Part shown: positions 52,527 through 61,245 of the stretch, piece by piece
Numbering within the stretch: the first letter of the stretch is position 1
Layout: each line of letters begins with the position of its first letter
From: Maridesulfovibrio sp.
GTDB taxonomy: Bacteria > Desulfobacterota > Desulfovibrionia > Desulfovibrionales > Desulfovibrionaceae
Assembly (NCBI RefSeq): GCF_963666665.1
Contig: NZ_OY762999.1
Location: 3,382,001-3,446,000, forward strand
Reading direction: 5' to 3'
Length of the DNA stretch: 64,000 bases
The notes under the pieces: generated by a model
Databases searched by the model: none
Told to the model about the DNA's origin: nothing
Seen by the model: the letters and a program-made list of their open reading frames with translations, nothing else
Made by a program: the position numbers and the translations under genes

Positions 52527-53702
52527 ATGGCCACCACCTTTGAAGTCAATAAGACAATCAGTGAAATCAACGAACGAATCAAGAAAGGTAAGGCTGTAGT
52601 CGTCAATGCTGAAGAAATGGTCGAAATCGTCCGTTCTAAAGGCAAGGTTGAAGCAGCCAAAGAGATAGATGTAGTTACCACCGGGACTTTCTCTCCCATG
52701 TGCTCTTCCGGCATGTTTTTCAACATCGGACAGGTTCCGCCTCTTATGAAGACTTCCGAGGTATGGCTGAACAATGTTCCCTGTTATGCCGGATTGGCCG
52801 CTGTAGACTCCTATATAGGCGTCACAGAGCCTTCTGAGGATGATCCCTTGAACAAGGTTCATCCCGGACGCTTTGCTTACGGAGGAGGGCATGTAATCGA
52901 AGATCTCATCGCCGGTAAAACAGTTCGTCTCAAAGCCAAGGCTTACGGTACCGACTGCTACCCCCGCCGTGAGATTGAAAAAGACGTATCCCTCAAGGAT
53001 CTAAAGGATGTAACCATCCTTAACCCGCGCAACTGTTACCAGAACTACAATGCCGCGGTTAACATGACCAGCAGGACCGTCTATACTTACATGGGACCGC
53101 TTAAGCCCAACCAGCGCAATGTTAACTTTGCCACTGCAGGGCAACTTTCCCCGCTTTTCAATGATCCCTACCTGAAGACTATCGGTATGGGCACACGTAT
53201 TTTCCTTGCCGGCGCTAAAGGTTATGTTATCGGAGCCGGAACCCAGCATGTAAAGAGTCCGCAGCGTAACGAGCGCGGTATCCCGCTGACTCCGTCCGGC
53301 ACACTTATGCTCAAATCCAGCAATGTAACCAAAATGGATTCACGTTATTTCCGCGGGCTGAGTTTTCCCGGTTACGGCTGTACTGCCTCCATCGGTGTAG
53401 GTATTCCCATTCCCATCCTCAACGAGGAAATGGCCTGGTATACCGGCGTCTCCGATGAAGATATCCAGATGCCCGTAAAGGACTACGGTTACGATTACCC
53501 CAACGGTGTAGCCAACATCCTTGCCCACGTAACCATGAAAGAACTCAAGTCCGGTTCAATCAACCTGAACGGCAAGGATATCCCCACCGTTCCGTTGACC
53601 AGTCATTCCATCTCCCTTGAGATCGCAGATAAGCTTAAAGACTGGATCCAGAAAGGAGAATTCCTGCTGTCTGAACCAGTAGAAGAAATTGAGTCTGAAT
53701 AA
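52527..53702 (+). CDS. DUF39-family homocysteine biosynthesis protein (HcyBio)
   Basis: The 391-residue protein matches the COG1900/DUF39 family, which in methanogens and sulfate reducers works with an NIL/4Fe-4S protein to make homocysteine from aspartate semialdehyde and sulfide-derived sulfur. Conserved features: FSPMCSSGMFFNIGQ, VPCYAGLAAVDSYIG, AYGTDCYPRREI, ILNPRNCYQNYNAAVN and SFPGYGCTASIGVG, with several invariant Cys. I start at ATG 52527 (GGAG 8 nt upstream); a longer frame from 52461 is unlikely. The ferredoxin partner is not adjacent. Confidence 0.88.
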   Translation: MATTFEVNKTISEINERIKKGKAVVVNAEEMVEIVRSKGKVEAAKEIDVVTTGTFSPMCSSGMFFNIGQVPPLMKTSEVWLNNVPCYAGLAAVDSYIGVTEPSEDDPLNKVHPGRFAYGGGHVIEDLIAGKTVRLKAKAYGTDCYPRREIEKDVSLKDLKDVTILNPRNCYQNYNAAVNMTSRTVYTYMGPLKPNQRNVNFATAGQLSPLFNDPYLKTIGMGTRIFLAGAKGYVIGAGTQHVKSPQRNERGIPLTPSGTLMLKSSNVTKMDSRYFRGLSFPGYGCTASIGVGIPIPILNEEMAWYTGVSDEDIQMPVKDYGYDYPNGVANILAHVTMKELKSGSINLNGKDIPTVPLTSHSISLEIADKLKDWIQKGEFLLSEPVEEIESE

Positions 53703-53730
53703 ATAAATATAAAAATAACGGTGTCTTACT

Positions 53731-53766
53731 AATCCGGCAGGAAGTTTTTTCTGCCGGATTTTTTTG
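53731..53766 (+). terminator. Terminator of the DUF39 gene
   Basis: AATCCGGCAG (53731-53740) and CTGCCGGATT (53751-53760) form a 10-bp stem followed by a T tract. It lies 28 bp past the stop codon and 11 bp before the next gene. Confidence 0.92.
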
Positions 53767-53777
53767 AAAAGGAACTT

Positions 53778-54656
53778 ATGAACACTAAAAGTTTTAAAGC
53801 TGATATTTTACTGCTGATCACCGCCGTTATCTGGGGTGCTGCATTTGTGGCCCAGCGGGTGGGGATGGATTACATGGGGCCGCTTACTTTCAATGCGGTT
53901 CGTTTTGCTCTTGGCGCCGCAGCGCTGCTTCCGTTAATTCAGCGTATGGACCGCGAAAAGAAGAAGGACGGTATTTATCAGGAAGTAGATAAGGGAAGTT
54001 TCATCAAGGGCAGTTTAATTGCCGGTGGGGCTCTTTTTATGGGGGCTACTTTCCAGCAGTGGGGACTTGTTTATACAACAGCCGGAAATGCAGGATTTAT
54101 TACTGGTTTATACGTTGTTTTTGTTCCCATAATGGGGCTGTTTTTTAAGCAGAAAACGGGCTTGCCTACTTGGATAGGTGCAGTGCTGGCTGTTATCGGT
54201 ATGTATCTGCTTTCAGTTAACGATAGTTTTCATATTGAAATGGGCGATTTGCTGGTTCTTATCTGCGCGGTCTTTTTTGCAGGACATGTAGTGGTTATTT
54301 CACTGCTGGCCAGCAAGGTAGATCCTGTAAAGTTTGCCGCCGGTCAGTTCGTAGCCTGCTCAGTATTCAGTTTTATAGGTGCCTTCGCTTTTGAGACCAT
54401 GACCTTTGCCGGAATCTGGGCCGGAATTGTGCCCATTCTTTACGGTGGACTGATGTCTGTCGGGGTAGCCTATACTTTGCAGGTTGTTGCGCAACAGGAA
54501 GCAAAGCCTGCTCATGCAGCAATTATCCTCAGCCTTGAGTCAGTATTTGCGGCACTTGCCGGATGGCTGCTGCTTGGAGAATTATTGACTACACAAGGGT
54601 TGATAGGGTGCGGATTGATGCTTTGCGGTATGTTGCTGTCGCAGATTAAATCTTAA
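53778..54656 (+). CDS. DMT-superfamily (EamA) membrane transporter
   Basis: The 292-residue membrane protein has ten hydrophobic helices in two EamA repeats (first with ITAVIWGAAFVAQRVGMDYM, second with LLVLICAVFFAGHVVVISLL, and ESVFAALAGWLLLGE near the end). Such proteins move small metabolites, often amino acids; the substrate is unknown. A Shine-Dalgarno AAAGGAA lies 6 nt before the ATG. Its stop codon overlaps the stop of the opposing gene at 54653 by two to three bases. Confidence 0.9.
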   Translation: MNTKSFKADILLLITAVIWGAAFVAQRVGMDYMGPLTFNAVRFALGAAALLPLIQRMDREKKKDGIYQEVDKGSFIKGSLIAGGALFMGATFQQWGLVYTTAGNAGFITGLYVVFVPIMGLFFKQKTGLPTWIGAVLAVIGMYLLSVNDSFHIEMGDLLVLICAVFFAGHVVVISLLASKVDPVKFAAGQFVACSVFSFIGAFAFETMTFAGIWAGIVPILYGGLMSVGVAYTLQVVAQQEAKPAHAAIILSLESVFAALAGWLLLGELLTTQGLIGCGLMLCGMLLSQIKS

Positions 54657-55309
54657 GATTCAATCAAATTGATAAGGCTGTTCTTGAAAAAATTAAAGCT
54701 TGGCGATTGATTATTGTTTACATCCATATGGGGAGTTATATTTTTTGCCCAAGCACATTTTTCAGCACCAATTTCGTAGAATTTTAATGATTTTAATTTT
54801 TGAGAACCTCCGTGGTAAATTGCATCGGCTAATGTTTCCCATGTACCGCATATTGAGTCATTTTTATATGAGTTTAAAATGTTTTCTTTTGCATCTGGGT
54901 AAGCTGTATTTACAGCAGAAATATCACCAAGAAACCATGCTTCTCCCTCTTCTATGGCGAAGCAAAATCGTGTAGTTGGTTTTGGTGAACAGCTTTCAAG
55001 AATATCTGTTAATTGTTTAAGAAAATCTTTTTTGCTTTTATCATCAAGGTCACAGACTATTATTACAGCTGCCGGGTAATTTTTGGGATAAGAAGCATAA
55101 GTTTTTCCATATCCTCGAAGTAGTGCTGGCAATTGCGTTAATAGAATACGTTTCGATGGGTCGCTTGAAGCCTTAAGATTTGTGGGTATTTTTCCAATTC
55201 CCTTATATGAAATGATAGTATAAGAGTGGGGACTTTTTATTATTTTAGGTAGTAGTATATCTAGAGCTATTTTTCCAGACTGGTCTTCAACTAGAATATC
55301 AAAGTGCAT
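54653..55309 (-). CDS. DUF4276-family protein, TOPRIM-like partner of AAA ATPase
   Basis: I start this at the ATG at 55309 (218 residues, MHFDILVEDQSGKIALDILL); the longer frame from 55384 lies wholly in the ATPase gene. It resembles the DUF4276 family. The pattern of an early Glu in LVEDQSGK (Glu8), a DxDD motif in IIVCDLDDKSKK (87-90) and an acidic FCFAIEEGEAWFLGD (120-124) is like that of TOPRIM-fold nucleases/primases. It overlaps the ATPase stop codon by 11 bp. The gene is AT-rich compared with its neighbours. A role as the effector of a two-gene defence system is inferred from architecture. Confidence 0.85.
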   Translation of the reverse strand: MHFDILVEDQSGKIALDILLPKIIKSPHSYTIISYKGIGKIPTNLKASSDPSKRILLTQLPALLRGYGKTYASYPKNYPAAVIIVCDLDDKSKKDFLKQLTDILESCSPKPTTRFCFAIEEGEAWFLGDISAVNTAYPDAKENILNSYKNDSICGTWETLADAIYHGGSQKLKSLKFYEIGAEKCAWAKNITPHMDVNNNQSPSFNFFKNSLINLIES

Positions 55310-56606
55310 CAGGCATCCTTTTGTCAAAATAATCACTATACCATAGTCCTCCAAGCGGAAGTCCTTCTGCAACCATGTTTGCAACTAAATTATTATCACT
55401 TGCTCTACTTATAGTTGAAAAACCATCTTCACCTTTTTCTACGATCCATACTTCTTCGGGGGTCAAGGCATCTACAAAGTATGGTTGATGAGTGGTTATA
55501 AATATTTGTGATCCACCTTTTCTACCTGTTGCATGCGTTCTGAATTCAAGTGCAAGTATTTCTAAAAGTTTGTGGTATAGACCGTTTTCAGGTTCTTCGA
55601 TACATATAAATGGTGGTGGGGATGGGTCTTCTAATAATAATAAATATGCAAAAGTTTTTAACGTTCCGTCTGACATTTGTTGTGAGTAAAAAGGATCATT
55701 AAAACCACGATCATTAAACTGTAACAGAAGACGTCCATCAGGACTTTCGTTCGTTGTAATTTTGTCAATTCCAGGTATTTTTTTTGAAATACGATCAAGA
55801 ATTTTATCAAATTTTTTTGGGTGATCGCGTCTCATAAATTGGACCACATTTCCTAAGTTATCACCTGTACTGTTTAAGTGTTTTTGTGGCCCAGCCAGAG
55901 GAAGGCTTCTTGCGTCGTTTGGGTTGAAGTAACTTAGATACCATCCTTCTATAAATTCTCGGAAAGCAGAAATTCTTGGGTGCTGTTTTAAAGCTCCAAG
56001 GGATGTAATACCTAATCTTCTCTTATCAGATAGTTCAACTAGTTCTGTGTCGGCACTTTCTTCGTGGTTAATTGAAGAAGATATATCGTTCATGAATTCA
56101 TATAGGTCGAATTCTTCTTTACTTTCATCAATTTTAAGGAGTCTATCTTCTCCCTTCCAAGCTACACCTTTCCCGTTTTTTAAAATAAGAAATGAAAAAG
56201 GCCAGCCTGTACTAGCCCCTTTTCTCCGTTGTCTAAGTCGTTCTTTTTCTACGTATGGTCTATCTGAGGAATCAATATTTATCGAAAGTTCATAAGTAAT
56301 TGGTCTGGCATTTCCATCTTGTTTGTAATAAATTTCGAATGAAATAGGTCCCTTTTCACCTTGCGACCTTAAGCGTTTAAATCCACCACGTTTTTTGAGA
56401 TCACAAGCCTCCTCAACACCGTGTTTTAGGCAGTCAGCTAAAAATCCAAAAGCATCAAAAAGTGTACTTTTGCCAGCTCCATTTTTACCGATAACTGTAG
56501 TTAAGGGTGTTAAAGGAGGAACTTTTTGTGTGTTCCAAAGTTTTCCTAAGGTTATATCTTTCAAGGTGCCGAAATTTTGAATTCTGATCCCTTCGATTTT
56601 TGCCAT
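55299..56606 (-). CDS. AAA_21-type ATPase (SMC/ABC-like), first gene of two-gene module
   Basis: The 435-residue protein has the DNA-repair ABC ATPase plan: FGTLKDITLG, Walker A GKNGAGKST (residues 40-48), a variable middle region, a signature-like QQMSDGTLKTFAYLLLLEDP, Walker B FICIEEPENGL and the switch ITTHQPYFVDAL. It belongs to the AAA15/AAA_21 group found in OLD, PtuA and AriA-type defence ATPases, but lacks a fused TOPRIM domain; its overlapping partner (DUF4276-like) may provide it. CTGGAG lies 6 nt before the ATG. The DNA is clearly more AT-rich than flanking genes, suggesting recent transfer. Confidence 0.9.
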   Translation of the reverse strand: MAKIEGIRIQNFGTLKDITLGKLWNTQKVPPLTPLTTVIGKNGAGKSTLFDAFGFLADCLKHGVEEACDLKKRGGFKRLRSQGEKGPISFEIYYKQDGNARPITYELSINIDSSDRPYVEKERLRQRRKGASTGWPFSFLILKNGKGVAWKGEDRLLKIDESKEEFDLYEFMNDISSSINHEESADTELVELSDKRRLGITSLGALKQHPRISAFREFIEGWYLSYFNPNDARSLPLAGPQKHLNSTGDNLGNVVQFMRRDHPKKFDKILDRISKKIPGIDKITTNESPDGRLLLQFNDRGFNDPFYSQQMSDGTLKTFAYLLLLEDPSPPPFICIEEPENGLYHKLLEILALEFRTHATGRKGGSQIFITTHQPYFVDALTPEEVWIVEKGEDGFSTISRASDNNLVANMVAEGLPLGGLWYSDYFDKRMPDAL

Positions 56607-56662
56607 AATTATCTCCAGATTATATACGAATCATATGAATTTACTAATAGTTTAATTTATTA

Positions 56663-57805
56663 TCAATCCCATTCTTTTTTCAATAAAAATTTATACGACC
56701 GCACACCGTGAACCATGTCGGCCAGTATTCTGGGCATGGACTTGAACATCATTTTGAATGACATATGCTTCAAAAGCGGCTGGGAGTAGAACAATGTCCA
56801 GCGTAAGCGGTTGGAGTAGCGCAGTTCGGGGAATACGTATTTTTCAAGACGTTCAAGATAAAACTGGTCCGGTGCTTTGTTTTCAGTGATTCCGCGGGCA
56901 ATGGATTCCGCTGCATAGCGTCCGGTCTGCAGAGCATAGAAGATACCTTCACCAAAGAGCGGCTCTACCAGTCCGGCTGCATCTCCTGCAAGGAGTGTGC
57001 GCCCGAAGCAGGGATTTTTCATGAAGTTTCCGTAAGGGAGCGGGTAGCCCTGCATGTGTAAGAATTCCGGATCCACAATGCCTTGAGAACGCAGGAAATT
57101 CATGTAGGTTTTCTTAAAGTCAGTGGTGCATCTAGTCAGTGCCCCAATGCCGGTTACTACTTTTCCTTTAGCCGGGAAAACCCAGATATATCCAGCCCTA
57201 AGATGTCCGATATAGAGTTCCGGCTTGGTCACTTTGCGCGGGAAATCCTTTTCATCGAAAATAATTTCAATGGTTGCCGCCATGTCATCACGCCATTTTT
57301 TCTTATTGTAAGGAACTGAACGGCGGATGGTGGAATGAACTCCGTCTGCACCGAGCAGGTATTTTCCTTTGAAAATACGGTTTGATGCGGTTTTTATTTC
57401 TGCATCCTGATAATTGCATTCTTTAATTTCATCGCCGGTAAATATCTGCGCTCCGGCATTTGCGGCTTTTTGCAGAAGGAAGTAATCAAAATCCACCCGG
57501 TCCACAAAGCGGAAGGGTATGGATGATTCAGCATCACGGATGTTGTAGTCGCGGTAATTGATGGAATATTCGGGCGATTCAAAGTTGATGATACCTTGTT
57601 CTCTGAGGCAATCTATATCACAGTCGAAAATTTTATTTAATATTTCAGTAGATTTGTAGGTAAGAAGCCCGCCGCAGAGTTTTTTTCTGGGGAATTCGGC
57701 CTTATCTATCAGTGCTACTTTAAAACCTTTACCAGCAAGGATGGTTGCGGCTGTAGAGCCTGTGGGACCTGCCCCTGCAATTATGACATCGAATTTACCG
57801 GACAC
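56663..57805 (-). CDS. Geranylgeranyl-reductase-family FAD oxidoreductase
   Basis: The 380-residue flavoprotein has the N-terminal FAD dinucleotide motif VIIAGAGPTGSTAA, the family motif FPRKKLCGGLL and a second FAD motif GRTLLAGDAAGLVEPLFGEG. Relatives reduce polyprenyl chains in archaeal lipids or chlorophyll, or act in menaquinone or other pathways; in sulfate reducers the substrate is unclear. I use the GTG at 57805 because CAGGAG lies 5 nt upstream; an earlier GTG at 57829 is less likely. A Lys/Arg-rich C-terminal segment might bind the membrane. It is a single gene. Confidence 0.88.
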   Translation of the reverse strand: MSGKFDVIIAGAGPTGSTAATILAGKGFKVALIDKAEFPRKKLCGGLLTYKSTEILNKIFDCDIDCLREQGIINFESPEYSINYRDYNIRDAESSIPFRFVDRVDFDYFLLQKAANAGAQIFTGDEIKECNYQDAEIKTASNRIFKGKYLLGADGVHSTIRRSVPYNKKKWRDDMAATIEIIFDEKDFPRKVTKPELYIGHLRAGYIWVFPAKGKVVTGIGALTRCTTDFKKTYMNFLRSQGIVDPEFLHMQGYPLPYGNFMKNPCFGRTLLAGDAAGLVEPLFGEGIFYALQTGRYAAESIARGITENKAPDQFYLERLEKYVFPELRYSNRLRWTLFYSQPLLKHMSFKMMFKSMPRILADMVHGVRSYKFLLKKEWD

Positions 57806-57917
57806 TTTGACTCCTGAAAATATGTTCACAACCGGAATTATCTGCTTGATTAAGTTGTGATTTTATATCGCCTAGCGAGCACTTGGGCAAGCAAGACCGT
57901 ACAAAACTTACCGAAAT

Positions 57918-58595
57918 ATGAAAAAAATAGAAGCAATAATATTTGATTTCGACGGAACACTGGCCGAATTGACCATTGATTTTGATGAGATGAAGAAGCG
58001 TCTCAAGGCCTTAGGCAGTGCATTTCTAGATCCTCTGCCGGAGAAGGATTTTCCTGCTCTTGAATGGGTTGATTTTATAGCTGATTGCCTTGCTGAAGAA
58101 GATCCTGATCTTGGCAAGGAATTTCACACCCGTTGTCGTTTTTTGATCATCAGTATGGAAGTGGAAGCAGCCCGCAATGGAAAGCTGTTCCCCTTTACCT
58201 GCGACATTCTGAACGGTCTCCGTAATTCAGGCATCAAGACCGGAATAATTACCCGCAATACTGCTTCGGCGGTTCGGGAATTGGTCCCGGAAATTAATAA
58301 ACTTTCAGGATGTTTCCTCTCTCGTGAAGATGTTCAAAACGTAAAACCACACCCGGAGCATCTGTTCAAGGCCCTTGAGGTGATTGGGGTGCCAGTGGAG
58401 AACGCATTAATGGTCGGTGATCATCCTATGGATATTGAAACCGGCAAGCGAGCAGGGGCCATGACCGCCGGAGTGTCAACAGGGCGTATGTCCGTGGAAG
58501 AACTTCAGCAAGCGGAACCTGATTTCGTAGCGGCAAATTGTGCAGAACTAATACAAATTCTTGAAAAAGAAGGATTAGTTGTAAACAATTTGTAG
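57918..58595 (+). CDS. HAD-superfamily phosphatase (phosphoglycolate phosphatase-like)
   Basis: The 225-residue protein has HAD motif I with the Asp nucleophile in AIIFDFDGTLAE, motif II in TGIITRNTA, and motif IV in ALMVGDHPMDIETGKRAG, with a helical cap after motif I (subfamily IA). It dephosphorylates a small substrate, probably 2-phosphoglycolate or similar. The start has no good Shine-Dalgarno sequence. It ends inside the first copy of a direct repeat (58577-58615). Confidence 0.9.
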   Translation: MKKIEAIIFDFDGTLAELTIDFDEMKKRLKALGSAFLDPLPEKDFPALEWVDFIADCLAEEDPDLGKEFHTRCRFLIISMEVEAARNGKLFPFTCDILNGLRNSGIKTGIITRNTASAVRELVPEINKLSGCFLSREDVQNVKPHPEHLFKALEVIGVPVENALMVGDHPMDIETGKRAGAMTAGVSTGRMSVEELQQAEPDFVAANCAELIQILEKEGLVVNNL

Positions 58596-58820
58596 TTTTA
58601 AATTGTTCAAAACATGAATTTGTCCCCATTCAATAGGCAGTCAAAATCATAAAAAGAATCGGAGTCATGTTTTTTACTGAAACTGGCAGGGTGATATCAG
58701 TTAGAGTTCTCAAATAAATGAAAGCTGATTATTGAATTTCATTTTGTGCATAATTATTTCAAGTATCTGAAAAATAAAGATAAGTTATAAACAATTTGAG
58801 TCAAAAATTGTTCAAAACAA
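58577..58820. repeat. Pair of about 40-bp direct repeats with internal dyads
   Basis: Copy 1 (58577-58615) and copy 2 (58783-58820) share AGTT-TAAACAATTTG and AAATTGTTCAAAACA, with a variable 6-8 bp between. Each has an inverted pair AACAATTT / AAATTGTT. The first lies over the HAD stop codon, the second just before the 58819 terminator. Confidence 0.6.
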
Positions 58821-58858
58821 AAGGGCGCAGTATCAATTAAGATACTGCGCCCTTTTAT
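58819..58858. terminator. Bidirectional terminator between HAD and DUF362 genes
   Basis: AAAAGGGCGCAGTATC (58819-58834) pairs perfectly with GATACTGCGCCCTTTT (58841-58856). The minus-strand side continues GTTTTG, so it can end the DUF362 transcript as well as the HAD gene. Confidence 0.92.
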
Positions 58859-58877
58859 TATGAACGTATTATTTAAG

Positions 58878-59981
58878 CTAAATAGTGACCAGCTTGTAGT
58901 TTCGTGAACCCAAACCTATTTCTTCGGCATATTTGAGTCCGAAAGAGTCAGGTGTATCCGGCGTCAGGGCTTTGAATTTGTCATCGCCCTGACCCAGTCC
59001 GTCAGGTAACCTGCTGGGGTAGAGCGGAGGTGCTGCATTGATCATATCAAGAGAAGCCTGATCTACGGCAACAGGGTCTGATGATATCATTACCCCGAGA
59101 TCGGGACAGATGGGTGCATCGCTGTAGCCATGACAATCACAGTCCGGAGTAATGTTCATAAGAAAGTTGATATGCATGGCCGGGCGCTTGAGGTTATCAA
59201 GAATAGCTTTGTTGTATTCAATCAGCCGTTTGGTGAAAACTTCCACATCGCTTTTCCAGTCGATAGAAATTGCTCCGAAACGGCAGGACAGAAAACAGCG
59301 TCCGCATCCGGTGCATTTTCCACTCATTATGATTCTGCCATCATCATCAAGATCGAGTGCATTAGCAGCACATTCAGTCATACAGACTCCGCATCCGGTA
59401 CATTTTTCAGGATGAAGGTGCGGTGCAGTGGAAACATGGATGTGCATTTTACCTTTCTTGGAAGCGCATCCCATGCCGATATTTTTAATGGCTCCGCCAT
59501 AGCCTGCCAAGCCGTGTCCTTTGACGTGGTTAAGGGTAACCATCATGTCCGTCTCCATGAACATGCCGCCAACATGGGCTTCAGAAATATATTTCCCGGC
59601 ATAGGGGATGGTTGTTTGATATTCACCGCGCAAGCCGTCTGCAAACAGAACCGGGGCACCGATAACATTTGGATCGTAACCGTGGCGTGCTGCCAGCAAG
59701 CCGTGGGAAACAGATTCTCCGCGCTCTCCAACATAAAGGGTACTGGTATCAGTGAAATAAGGCTTGGCTCCGGCCTTTTTCAGGAAGTCTACGATAGGCC
59801 TCAGGTTAAGGGCATTTAGGTACCCGGTGTTTCCGCTTTCCCCGAAATGTACTTTTAGAGCAACAAGATTGCCCGGATCAATAATGGCATTCATACCGGA
59901 CTGCTTGAGCAGTTTTTTCATCTTCAAAGCATGCGGAGATTTGCGTGTGGTACGCAAATTCCAGAAATACACTTTAGACAT
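58878..59981 (-). CDS. DUF362-domain 2[4Fe-4S] ferredoxin protein
   Basis: The 367-residue protein has an N-terminal DUF362 domain (LVALKVHFGESGNTGYLN, YFTDTSTLYVG, NHVKGHGLAGYGGAIKNIGMG), then two [4Fe-4S] motifs, CTGCGVCMTECA and CTGCGRCFLSC, and a C-terminal segment with SSDPVAVDQASLDMI. DUF362 proteins are common in anaerobes, with no settled role; some act in electron transfer or metal-cofactor handling. It has no signal peptide, so it is cytosolic. GGGGGAA precedes the ATG. Confidence 0.9.
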   Translation of the reverse strand: MSKVYFWNLRTTRKSPHALKMKKLLKQSGMNAIIDPGNLVALKVHFGESGNTGYLNALNLRPIVDFLKKAGAKPYFTDTSTLYVGERGESVSHGLLAARHGYDPNVIGAPVLFADGLRGEYQTTIPYAGKYISEAHVGGMFMETDMMVTLNHVKGHGLAGYGGAIKNIGMGCASKKGKMHIHVSTAPHLHPEKCTGCGVCMTECAANALDLDDDGRIIMSGKCTGCGRCFLSCRFGAISIDWKSDVEVFTKRLIEYNKAILDNLKRPAMHINFLMNITPDCDCHGYSDAPICPDLGVMISSDPVAVDQASLDMINAAPPLYPSRLPDGLGQGDDKFKALTPDTPDSFGLKYAEEIGLGSRNYKLVTI

Positions 59982-60203
59982 AATACTTCCCCCTGTATTT
60001 ACGAAAATATGTAAATCATTTCCCTGACTCTTTTTGCGGGGTTAAGGTATAATTTGCTTTTAATATTGTCTATTTTAAAAGAGCAGGATTAAAGCATAAA
60101 TTTGTAGATAAATGATCGGGTAGCTTTCAGCACCCAGTTGATTTATATAGCGAAGAGAATGAGATAGTGAATGCGGTTAAATCGAATATTCAGGAGTTTA
60201 TAA

Positions 60204-61160
60204 ATGCACTTACTGAAAAGGGTACTGGTGACCGGCGGAGCAGGATTTCTGGGAACACATCTTTGTGAACGTCTTCTTGCTGACGGTTGTGATGTAATCT
60301 GTGTGGACAATTTTTTTACCGGGACCAAATCCAATGTTACTCATCTTTTGAGTAATCCTAATTTTGAAATAATCCGGCATGATGTAACTTTTCCGCTCTA
60401 TCTTGAGATTGACGAAATCTACAATCTGGCCTGTCCGGCTTCGCCGATTCATTACCAGCATGATCCGGTGCAGACCACCAAGACCTCCGTGCACGGGGCA
60501 ATCAATATGCTCGGTCTTGCCAAGCGCACCAGAGCTAAAATTTTTCAGGCCTCCACATCTGAAGTCTACGGCGATCCCGAAGTGCATCCGCAACCTGAGA
60601 GTTATGTGGGCAGCGTTAATCCTATCGGTCCCCGTTCCTGCTATGATGAAGGAAAACGTTGTGCCGAAACTCTTTTCTTTGATTATTACCGTCAGCACAA
60701 AGTTAACATAAAAGTTGCCCGCATATTCAATACTTACGGACCTAAAATGCATCCCAATGATGGGCGCGTGGTTTCAAATTTTATTACTCAGGCTCTTCTC
60801 GGTAACCCCATCACCATTTATGGCGATGGTTCCCAGACCCGCTCATTCTGTTATGTTGATGATATGATTGAAGGGTTTTTAACCCTGATGGATACCCCGG
60901 ATGAAGTAACCGGCCCGGTGAACCTCGGTAATCCGGTTGAATTTACCATTCGCGAGTTGGCAGAAAAAGTGATTGGATTGACTGGTTCAAAATCTGAATT
61001 GATTTACGAACCACTGCCCGGTGATGATCCGAAACAACGTAAGCCTGATATATCTCTTGCCAAAGAGCTCGGCTGGGAACCGACCATCCAGCTGGAAAAA
61101 GGGTTGGTCAGCACTATTGAATATTTCAAGACCTTAGATTTGGAATCAATTTTCAAATAG
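60204..61160 (+). CDS. uxs: UDP-glucuronate decarboxylase (UDP-xylose synthase)
   Basis: The 318-residue short-chain dehydrogenase/reductase converts UDP-glucuronate to UDP-xylose using bound NAD+. It has VLVTGGAGFLGTHLCERL (NAD), IYNLACPASPIHYQHDPVQT (UXS-specific), ASTSEVYGDP, the catalytic YDEGKR (Tyr-x3-Lys) and RIFNTYGPKMHPNDGRVVSN. AGGAG lies 8 nt before the ATG. No surface-polysaccharide cluster is nearby, so the xylose must go to a glycan made elsewhere. Confidence 0.93.
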   Translation: MHLLKRVLVTGGAGFLGTHLCERLLADGCDVICVDNFFTGTKSNVTHLLSNPNFEIIRHDVTFPLYLEIDEIYNLACPASPIHYQHDPVQTTKTSVHGAINMLGLAKRTRAKIFQASTSEVYGDPEVHPQPESYVGSVNPIGPRSCYDEGKRCAETLFFDYYRQHKVNIKVARIFNTYGPKMHPNDGRVVSNFITQALLGNPITIYGDGSQTRSFCYVDDMIEGFLTLMDTPDEVTGPVNLGNPVEFTIRELAEKVIGLTGSKSELIYEPLPGDDPKQRKPDISLAKELGWEPTIQLEKGLVSTIEYFKTLDLESIFK

Positions 61161-61188
61161 AAGCATTTGGCGATTTATCTGCAACAAA

Positions 61189-61228
61189 AAAGGCCACAAT
61201 ATCTAAGTTGATATTGTGGCCTTTCTAT
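61189..61228. terminator. Bidirectional terminator between uxs and ilvD
   Basis: AAAGGCCACAATATC (61189-61203) and GATATTGTGGCCTTT (61210-61224) form a perfect 15-bp stem. Both sides have an A/T tail, fitting use by convergent uxs and ilvD. Confidence 0.92.
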
Positions 61229-61245
61229 TTAATTATTTAAAATAA

